DNA of 64,000 bases. Source: Takakia lepidozioides (taxonomy: Eukaryota; Streptophyta; Takakiopsida; Takakiales; Takakiaceae). Both the position numbers and the translations under genes were made by a program. The notes under the pieces were generated by a model. It searched no databases. It was not told the origin of the DNA and worked only from the letters and a program-made list of their open reading frames with translations. Location of the stretch: NCBI GenBank assembly GCA_030704615.1, contig CM060733.1:30628001-30692000 (forward strand), read 5' to 3'. Positions 56,001 to 64,000 of this stretch are shown one piece after another. Numbering within the stretch: the stretch's first letter is position 1; every line of letters starts with the position of its first letter.

Positions 56001-59000
56001 AATACTTTGCTCCGGAAGAATTGAGTGCAAATCGGGAAACACTTCCAATGCCACAACACAATCCTCAACGGCTTCATCCAATGCCTCAATGGTTTGGAAA
56101 TGTGTCGTTTCATCTCTCGTTAAAAGCATCTCCTCGACAACTGCTTGTATCCCTTAACAGCAATCTGTAAGATAACACAAAAGTATTGATAAATAGAAGG
56201 AATAAAGCGAGAAACAAAGCGGAAGAAAAACCTAACTAATCAACACACAGGGAAAGATAGGAAAGTAGAAAACAACACAAGTAACCCGAGTGATCAAGAC
56301 TAAAACAAAAAGAAGAACCAAGGACCAAAGAGAAAAGATGTCCAAGGTTTTCTGGCTTTTGGGCAAGCACCATAAGATTTTCTTGGAAAGCACAGTTAGG
56401 GTCTGTTATTAGGAGGTTTCCATGTCAAAGACTCTACTTTAGCTCTATCATGTAGGAAACCTCATAGAGCCCAACCCTGAAGGGCAAGGGTAAGACACTC
56501 TTATTTTGTTGGCTTCGACCAACATCATATCTCACTCTGTATGGAGCCAGTTAGCCTGGGTGAGGCCCGAACTTATCTGCGAGAAGTGTAGTTCCTCAAT
56601 TGAACTTAATACATGAATTCTATTAAGTTTATGTTACTTCCGGAAGCAACTCGAGAAAACTCAGCCGTGTTGAAAAAAACTTACAATGACCTCTATGGCG
56701 ACACTAGCATGGAAAAGCTCCATTCCATTGCCTACTTTCTGTCCCTGCTTCTTCACAATTTCAGGACTTCGGCTGCACAGATTCGGATGTTCCGTTTGCT
56801 CTCCCACCTTGATAAGTTCTTCAAAACACTTATTTCCCCTTCCATCTCCAACATTTCCCCTTTCATGGGGGCGATTTCCGATGACAGACTTTCTAGGCCG
56901 GTTGTGGTTTCCGTTACCAAGGGAAGGTGATGGTGAGGACAGAGACGATGACGGTGCTGTGAGCGTCGATCTGTGCACACAAGACCACAATCATTTGGAT
57001 ACAAAGGTCTACACTTAGATCCTCTCAAATCACAGAGACCAAGGCAACTCACAAACGAGAATTTACTTGTCACAAATTAGGAACATACACAAGGAACTTA
57101 GAGACTATGAGCAACAATAGAGGGGAGATCACATTGTACTGTCAACATTGCCCAACAAAGGCAATCATGACTGAAACGACGGGTCAATTTCAAGCAAGGA
57201 GAGAGAGATCGACCTCCTTCTTTACTCCAGCCTCCAGCTTGTCCCAGTCCTTGGCTGGCGTTTTACTGGATTTTTTACTCGAGGAAAAAGAGCCACATAG
57301 TGAACCAACGACAACAAACAGACAGAGAAGGGGAATTCACCTTTTGGCAGAGCCAAGGGCTGCAACAATACATGCTCCATTGTGGTGGAAACACCTGCAC
57401 AGTTTGGTCCAAGATAACATGTTCAGCGTCATCACCATATCTGAAGCGGCAAACATCTCTCTCTCTCTCCCTCCGGTGGTTTTATTGGTTTCCGTGGTTC
57501 TACGGTGGTTTGTCTGTGATTCTGTGTTGTCCAAATTTTGGCCCATGGACCTTGACTGGACAGAGATTTCTCTCATTTGCACTCTCCATGTCATGCCCAT
57601 CGCGACTGCCACACACTGGTGACCCGACAGCTACATAACAAAGTGCGCATGCACAGAGACGCATGGAGCAGCTGAGCACCTCCATTTGGAAGCATCCGCT
57701 CTTCCAGCACTTCTACCAGCTCCCCCATATTCCTCTTTGCAACACCCTACCCCTGTTAGGTGCTAGAGAGCTTATTGAGCACACAGTTGTCTCCCTCCCT
57801 CCCTTAACCTAGTAAGTGAAAAATCCTCCAGCTCTTGAACAATCAGTTTTTTTCAAGGAATGTACATCACGGCAAACTTTCAGAGTTAAAGGACAACCAG
57901 AACGTTTTCTTCGTAACCAACCATCCTCTTCCAATTCTAGGCAAAGATAGGAATATAGACCGTGTACTAAATCGAGCCGCTCAGAGTATATGACTCTCTA
58001 GATGTAAAGATCTGCACGATCTATGAAGGCCTCAACTGATCCAAATCGGGGAAAAAGAAGAGTCAAAAATCCAAGAGAGGAAAATATAACCTTTGAAATT
58101 CTGTTATTACTGCGGGTCGGTGACATGTACTTCAGCCGCCCTGGAAGATTGGGGCATTCATAGAAACTCTGATGGTCAGGTAGAATACCATGTCTGAGAT
58201 CAGAGCTTCATCACCGATTTACTTCAGATATCTCAGTTTTGTGAGCTGTCTGAGAGTTCAGAGAGTTTTTTGTCATGAAATCTGTAGCTAGTAATATGTT
58301 TTGAAACGGTGGGAGGATGGATCAATGTTGACTAGTGTTCCATTTGCCTTCTGTAAAGGAGGGGGGTGGAGCAGGTTAGAACCCGGCCTCCACCTATTGA
58401 CTCACATCATGGTAACAGGCAGTCTCGCCTAGCGGGAGGTGTACTCTTTCCGCGATGATGCACAAGTACAGGTGCCTGTACGTTGGTGACTTAGAGATGA
58501 GGAATCAGAAACGTCAGTACATCTGAAACTGTACAAGCAGGGAATGCTGGAACAAATCGTGCAATGGTCTATATGACAGATAGCATATGGCAAAATGACT
58601 AGAGAGGTTATGAGCTCTCAACTCTATTATGTCATGCTCGGTTTATGATTCTTTCTGTTGTGCAACCATCTGAATATCATAATCTGGAAGGCAATTTGGT
58701 GTCAAAGGTCCTTGTCAAGCACCCGCGCCATGGCCATGCTTCTCACACTAATTTGATCGATGTCCAAACTGAAGCTCGTAAAGCATGGATTAAACTGTCT
58801 GCGGACGTCCAAAGTTTAGGTGTGCTTTGACCGATCCTCTAGTCCACGCTTCCTCCCCCTCGATCCAAATTATCGTACGAATTCATGCGATATCTCCTGC
58901 ACAGAATTCTAATTTCGAGTACTTAAGTAGGCAGGATGGAAGGGTGAGTGGGCATGATTCTGCGATTTAAAGTTCCGGCTCACAGCGAAGTGATCTGCAT

Positions 59001-59482
59001 CAACTGTGCACACCCTTGATGGAGCCTGAAGAATGTAGCGATTTAGGACGGAGAGGAAAGAGAAAATGAGGTACAGTGCCATGCACTTCAAAAACATTCG
59101 CATCCAGTGCACCTTACACTGCCCACAAAACCAATGCACTCATTGAGGAGCTTGAAAAAACCGAGCTTGAAAAAATACTTCAAATGTGAACCTGAGCTTA
59201 CAACTCAATATTTCAAATCAAATTCCACTTTGAATTATGTTCAAAGCTGTTCGATGGATGTGCAAGTGGAGGTGAATTGGGTAGCATGTACACGTGAGCA
59301 TCCTTCTTCATCATCGCAAGGATAGATTCACTTCCTACAAACAAACTACAGGTCTATACATGTACCTACTTGCTCTTCAACGATCCTGTGCGTCATGTAC
59401 AATCCCATGTCTTAGAAGGTGGCGCTTGTCGTGCATATATCCACAAAACGGCCTAAATACAGCTAATAGCCTATCGAACCCC
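53053..59482. other. Long gene-poor region
   Basis: Contains A-rich tracts (53158-53180), a GCGT microsatellite (about 53229-53247), a perfect 9-bp inverted repeat ACTATCTAG...CTAGATAGT (about 54121-54146) and a hairpin GGGCTCTGCTCGCAGAGCCC (about 54625-54644). Minus-strand open frames at 55941-56129 (TIEALDEAVEDCVVALEVFPDLHS), 56661-56990 and 56753-57073 have exon-like composition but show no domain, and frames conflict; they may be relics of a lost gene. A copy of the repeat that flanks the copia element lies at about 57960-58030. Confidence 0.45.
57960..58030 (+). repeat. Copy of the repeat interrupted by the copia element (empty-site paralogue)
   Basis: TCGAGCCGCTCAG, then TCTCTAGATGTAAAGAT and GATCTRTGAAGGCCT, match sequence on both sides of the copia insertion (39227-39247 and 42498-42535). 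Here the two halves are continuous across TATATGAC. Confidence 0.85.
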
Positions 59483-60606
59483 TCAGAACCAAGAGTGTTT
59501 TTTGTGATGACGACCTTCCGGGCCATTGTACTCTTCTTCAGCTTTACGGTACTTGTTCGACTCGTGATGCTCATAGAGGGCATATCCTCCGAGCCCAAGT
59601 GCTGCTGCCTCGGCAACCTCAGCCTCCACTTTGTGCTGGCGCGCATGTGCTGGATCCACTTTTTCCTCATGTTTTTCATACTGTTCACAGACAACCATCC
59701 ACTTTCATGTGTTAGACGTCTGATCTCCTTGAAATGATGAAAGACTAGCTCACACAATCTTCTGATCATTCAAGTTACAGTACGCTGATTTAGAGAACTG
59801 CTAAACTTGTTATTGGGAAGTATCTCATTCATCTCTTATGCTTCAGCTTAAATAGCTCAAGTGCTTTCACAATGAAGGTCCTAGTCCTGAACACTCGATC
59901 ATTTGCGTGTACAAGTATCGAAAAGCACGAATGTTCAAGTAAAGCCCAAGTGAATTTTTTCTTTAAGTTACTTTGCCAGATGCACCACCTACAAGTGGTG
60001 CTTATCTTGCCGAATTTCTTTAAGGCAACCTCGCTTATCTCTCCAGCAAGTTTCTGATGTACCTTACAGTGATCACTGGATGACCGGAAAGGTTTTCAAA
60101 CTCTTGATCTTCGTTTTGTACTCTTTAAGTCAATCAGTAAGTGTCCGGTATAATTCAAGACAGGTCAGACAGTACTTACTCCGCCATGACAAATTTACCA
60201 TGTAATCTTTCAATACTAGATCTATGCTTCGGGAAGGAAGAGATCTAACCATGGCGAAAGCTCCAGCAGCTAAGACACCCATTTCAGCCGTGTGTTCGCG
60301 GTTCTTGTGCTTATGCTCCTCCCGTTGCAGATATTCATACTGTTGTACGCGCTGCTCTTCTTGGTAGATGGCAGGCGCGCCATACCCATCCTGATAAGGG
60401 GAGTTCTCATAGGTCCCATACCCGCCATTTCCGTAGGAAGACTGACCGACATTAGGAACCGCCGGAGGGTAGCCATAAGAAGGCTGGATTTCGTAACCAC
60501 TCTCTTGGCCATAGCCATATGCAGGCGGAGGAGGCGCATAGCCGTACGGTGCTTCTTCGTAGCGTTCTTCATGGTGATGATGGTGGTGGTGGTTATGGTG
60601 AGACAT
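59483..60606 (-). CDS. ASR protein (ABA/WDS domain, abscisic acid-, stress- and ripening-induced)
   Basis: Two exons: 60250-60606 and 59483-59680, joined GT-AG at phase 0, giving 184 residues; the single intron falls inside the ABA/WDS domain. The N-terminus is a natural His run (MSHHNHHHHHHHEE) followed by a Pro/Tyr/Gly-rich stretch to about residue 90. The ABA/WDS domain spans about 95-184: EEHKHKNREHTAEMGVLAAGAFAM continues into YEKHEEKVDPAHARQHKVEAEVAEAAALG and ends in a Lys/His-rich tail (GRHHKKHSWF). ASR proteins are small, hydrophilic, often disordered and zinc-binding; they act as chaperone-like protectants and, in some plants, bind DNA of sugar or stress genes. The tail is diverged but the domain is unmistakable. 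The gene looks intact. Confidence 0.94.
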
Positions 60607-60897
60607 CTTGCTGGTATTGCCTGGGCAAACAGTCTTTGCCGCGCTTCACTTCAGAACTCCTCTCTGCAAACTTAGGCCCGTCCTGGGTCCTCACAAGCTT
60701 CCTTGCCAAATCAGAAGCAACTTCCCTTCTCTCTCCAAGACAAATCCAAGAATTCCTGATCCCCAACAACGCCTCTGATCCTTTCTGCAAGTTATAAATC
60801 TCCCTTCTACGTATTCCAATCAACCAGGCCTTCCACACTCCAAAAACCTTGATTTCCAGCGCTGAACAACACGATGAAGTCTCAGTGATACGCCAGA

Positions 60898-60926
60898 ACT
60901 ATATATACTACACGCAAACACGTGAA
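60898..60926 (-). promoter_or_regulatory. Promoter of the ASR gene: TATA box and G-box/ABRE
   Basis: TATATATA-type sequence at 60899-60907 lies about 290 bp upstream of the ATG, and a perfect CACGTG G-box (60919-60924, core of ABA-responsive elements) sits just 11 bp further upstream. This fits ABA and desiccation induction through bZIP factors; the link is inferred from sequence only. Confidence 0.6.
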
Positions 60927-62194
60927 GTGACCCAATGAACGCGCAATCTTGAACACGGCGGCAGAAACAGCGTGCAGATCAGCATGAACTTAGCAAGACC
61001 TATATTGAATCTTCCCACCCCAGTTGCGCATTGAACTAATCCGAGCCTTCCATGGACCTTGTCCTCATTTGGCAACTTCTGTGCACTGGAATGTTCCTCC
61101 CTCGCAACGCATCCATGCGCGCTGCTCCGCTGAGACCGCACCAAGTCAGCCTTTCCTTCACTGCACGAAACCTCGCGCTGATACAGTCTGTGTACGTTAG
61201 TAAAAGTCTTCACAGAAACTTTCACACATTTACTATAGGAATAGCTGATAACCCTAACCCTAATTGTTTGCATCCCTGGAAAGGCTCCAGATGTGTGGAT
61301 TGAAGACGAGGGAGCAGACAATGTGCACGCAGGTGCTGCAAAAAATAGATGGGATCATGTGGAAAGAAGGGCGATTCAGTCTGAGGAACAATTTCACGCA
61401 ACTCCCAGTACCCTACATTGAGCAGAAGAAGGTGGGGGAGCGGCTACACATGCAGGCAGAGATTGGCGTCCGGTAGGTACGTAAGTGAGCGAGCATTCAT
61501 AGGATTTCAGCGTGAACATGGTTGCAATTAGAAAATGCAGCGCGGCAGTACCAAGTTAGATCCCGACAGATGCAAGAAGCTGTATTTAGCGGTTCGTCAT
61601 TCCCAGGACAGTTTTCCATCCCTGAGGAGCTTTCTTTTATTTTCTTCCTCTGCTATTGGGATGGGAAAGTTTCCCCGGCGTATGTAAACTTGACAATCCA
61701 GCTTGCTAGCTCTTTGTTGTGTTTGCAACGGTTCTTTTAGTTCCCTTGCTAGGATTTATCCGGTTGGTGTTCAGGGCCTAAGAGAATGAGTCTTCTTCCT
61801 GACCTTTGCACTGAAATTTTTTCAGGTGAGCTCCTCCTCCCATTTGTTATGAGAATCGTGGGGATTTGGAAGCTGTATGAGAGGAAAGAACCTGCCATGA
61901 CACGACTCCACATAATTGCTTCGTCCCAGCGTGATGGCTTTGAAGACGTGTACTTGGAATGTCGGGTATGCTCAAGCTGATTCCTCCTTTGGCTTTCCTG
62001 TTGAATTCAACTATTTAGTTTGAATTGAAACAGATCGACTAAACAAATCTTGGTGACATAATTTTGTGTTTTGACAAGACAACTTTGATCTTCTAAATGT
62101 TTCTATGGTGATAATCCATGTCTTTCTATCAAAAGACTTGAACCTCAGAAGGAGATGATCTGGCAGGGTTGCACGATTTCGAGTGTGGAATCTG
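60927..62194. other. Intergenic region between the divergent ASR and PPR genes
   Basis: Probably a shared upstream region. AACCCTAACCCTAATT (61252-61267) is a double telo-box, common in plant promoters and 5' leaders of ribosomal and housekeeping genes. Plus-strand open frames at 61522-61740 and 61786-61980 may belong to the PPR leader but show no domain. Confidence 0.45.
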
Positions 62195-64000
62195 ATGCAG
62201 TTGCTCAATCGGCGTCACGGTGGCAAAAGTATTGGTCTTGGCTCATCCGCCATGACCACTGTGAATGGAGGTATAAGAGACCAATGGAGCCAGGAAGGAG
62301 GCAACAAGGAATTTTGCGGCACTGCTGGGGATGTGATCACACTCTGTAAGGAGGGACGGTTGAAGGAGGCAGTTCAGACTTTGGATCTTTTGGACCAACA
62401 AGGCATCCGAGCAAACTTGGAGGCCTATTCTTGTCTCTTGCAGGAGTGCGCCAAGGTAAAATCTCTGGCCGATGGCAAGCATGTCCATGCCCACATTGTG
62501 AAAAGTAGCTTTGAACCAGACATCTACTTGTCGAACATCCTTGTCAACATGTATGCCAAGTGCGGGAGTTTTATTTCTGCACGGCATGTATTTGACAGAA
62601 TGCATAAACGAGATGTGGTCTCATGGACTGCAATGATTGCAGGATATGCTAAACAAGGGCATAGTGAAGAGGCATTTGAGTTCTTTTGCCAAATGCAACG
62701 AGAAGGTGTGAAGCCAAACGGGGTCACCTTTGTGAGCGTCCTCCATGCGTGTGCCAGCCCATTGGCTCTGGAACAGGGCAAGTGCATCCATGCACATATT
62801 GTTCACAGCGGATTTGAACACCATGAACGTGTGGGGAGTGCCCTTGTCAGCATGTATGCCAGGTGCGGGGCTGTGTTGGATGCACGCCACGTATTTGACA
62901 AGATACGTGAAAGAGATGTTGTTGCCTGGAATGCGATGATTGGAGGATATGTTCAGCAAGGGCATGGTGAAGACGCTTTTGAACTCTTTTGGCAAATGCA
63001 GCAAGAAGGCATGAAGTCTGACGTGGTCACTTTCCTTAACATCCTTAATGCATGTGCTAGCCCAGCAGCTCTGGAACAGGGGAAGCAAGTCCATGCCCAC
63101 ATTATGAAAGCTGGGTTTGAGTCAGAAGTCTCTATTGGAAATGCCCTCGTCAGCATGTATGCCAAGTGTGGGAGTGTTGTGGATGCGCTCAATGTGTTTG
63201 AACGAATGCCAAATCGGGATGTGATCTCATGGACGGCAATGATTGCAGGATTTGCTCAACAAGGGCATGGTGAAGAGGCATTTCAACTCTTTGAGAAAAT
63301 GCAAGCAGAAGGTATGAAGCCAAACAAGATCACCTTCATAAGCATTCTCAATGCGTGTGCAAGCCCAGTTACCCTGGAAAAGGGCAAGCAGGTCCATGCC
63401 CAAGTCATTAGAAGTGGGTTTGAGCGAGAAGTCGTTGTGGGGACGGCTCTTGTCAGCATGTATGCCAGGTGTGACAACATGTTGGGTGCGCGGCAAGTGT
63501 TTGACACAATGCCTAAACGAGATGTGGTTTCATGGAATGCAATGATTGCGGGATATGTTCAGAAAGGGTGCAGTGAAGAGGCACTTCATTTTTTCCAGCA
63601 GATGCAAGTAGATGGTCTAAAGCCTGACAAGGCAACTTTTGTTAGCATCCTGAGCGCAAGTACCAGTGTAGCAGCTCTGGAACAAGGCAAGCAGGTCCAT
63701 GCCCAAATCATCAAAGGTGGATTTGAAGCAGATATCTTGGTGGGAAATGCTCTTGTCAGCATGTATGCCAGGTGTGGAAGTGTGATGAATGCACGTCAAG
63801 TGTTTGACCATATGCCCAAAAGAGATGTGGTGTCATGGAATGCAATGATTGCAGGATTTGCTCAGCATGGGCATAGTAAGGAGGCTCTTGAAATCTTCTG
63901 GCAAATGCAGGGAGAAGGGTCTACGTCCGATAATGTCACTTTTACTAGCATTCTAAATGCATGTGCCAGCCTAGCAGTCATGGAAGATGGTATGCAGGTT
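62195..64000 (+). CDS. PLS-type pentatricopeptide repeat protein, 5' part (continues past window)
   Basis: The frame opens after a TGA near 62156 and runs without a stop to the last base: 602 codons from the ATG at 62195 (MQLLNRRHGGKS). A second in-frame ATG at 62252 (MTTVNGG) is possible. After a short N-terminus comes VITLCKEGRLKEAVQTLDLLDQQG, then PPR motifs in P-L-S triplets with a period of 101 residues, each with HAHI, MYAKCGS, ARHVFD, RDVVSWTAMIAGY and QQGHGEEAF-type phrases. Such proteins bind organellar RNA; the C-terminal part, and thus any E/DYW editing domain, lies beyond the window. The basic, Ser-containing N-terminus fits an organelle signal but is not diagnostic. Confidence 0.9.
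   Translation, partial: MQLLNRRHGGKSIGLGSSAMTTVNGGIRDQWSQEGGNKEFCGTAGDVITLCKEGRLKEAVQTLDLLDQQGIRANLEAYSCLLQECAKVKSLADGKHVHAHIVKSSFEPDIYLSNILVNMYAKCGSFISARHVFDRMHKRDVVSWTAMIAGYAKQGHSEEAFEFFCQMQREGVKPNGVTFVSVLHACASPLALEQGKCIHAHIVHSGFEHHERVGSALVSMYARCGAVLDARHVFDKIRERDVVAWNAMIGGYVQQGHGEDAFELFWQMQQEGMKSDVVTFLNILNACASPAALEQGKQVHAHIMKAGFESEVSIGNALVSMYAKCGSVVDALNVFERMPNRDVISWTAMIAGFAQQGHGEEAFQLFEKMQAEGMKPNKITFISILNACASPVTLEKGKQVHAQVIRSGFEREVVVGTALVSMYARCDNMLGARQVFDTMPKRDVVSWNAMIAGYVQKGCSEEALHFFQQMQVDGLKPDKATFVSILSASTSVAALEQGKQVHAQIIKGGFEADILVGNALVSMYARCGSVMNARQVFDHMPKRDVVSWNAMIAGFAQHGHSKEALEIFWQMQGEGSTSDNVTFTSILNACASLAVMEDGMQV

Noticed and set aside
1-64000. CRISPR arrays, bacterial operons, riboswitches, rRNA genes
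   Set aside because: None seen; spliced genes, LTR elements and PPR genes show this is a eukaryotic plant nuclear sequence.

Overview
The window is nuclear DNA from a land plant, most likely a non-seed plant (moss-like bryophyte, with lycophyte or fern as alternatives). The evidence is PLS-type PPR genes with the 'MYAKCG...ARQVF...RDVVSWNAMI' style, an ABA/WDS (ASR) stress gene, a plant-style F-box/LRR gene, short GT-AG introns, and both Ty3/gypsy and Ty1/copia elements. The species cannot be fixed from sequence alone. About half of the window is transposon-derived.

Layout. 1-5061: a decayed Ty3/gypsy element that runs in from the left edge. Directly upstream of its reverse transcriptase lies a broken cytosine-5 DNA methyltransferase domain (PCQ and ENV motifs), and after its integrase lies a C4HC3 PHD finger. 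Its 3' LTR abuts a second, truncated LTR. This is the most unusual object here: a retrotransposon with both a methylation 'writer' and a chromatin 'reader'. 6491-26217 (minus): a giant gene that can be assembled into 16 exons with consistent phases, 3,213 codons, joining a UPF1/SEN1-like helicase, a UvrD-like helicase and a TPR-like C-terminal half. Its last intron (4.7 kb) houses a LINE whose ORF carries a triplicated 47-residue module. Introns 7 and 8 hold truncated 3' ends of the same LINE family.

28942-39118 (minus): a tandem, disabled paralogue of the giant gene. It has lost exons 6, 7 and parts of 5, 8, 12 and 14, and has many frameshifts; one deletion fused the two helicase modules in frame. 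39248-42492: a Ty1/copia element with nearly identical LTRs and a 5-bp target duplication but a badly damaged interior lacking integrase, inserted just upstream of the paralogue. 44560-48490: a PPR-DYW relic on the minus strand, then a PPR gene on the plus strand whose E/DYW tail is broken by a nonsense codon and frameshifts. 49770-51467 (minus): F-box/LRR gene lacking its first exon in this model. About 52829-53052 (minus): tRNA-derived SINE. 53-59 kb: gene-poor. 59483-60606 (minus): two-exon ASR/ABA-WDS gene with a G-box/TATA promoter. 62195 to the end: the first 602 codons of a PLS-type PPR gene that continues beyond the window.

The genes do not form a pathway. PPRs would act on organelle RNA, the giant helicase probably on nucleic acids or RNP complexes, ASR in desiccation/ABA response, and F-box in ubiquitination. 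All exon coordinates come from reading splice signals, reading frames and paralogue comparison by eye, not from transcripts.
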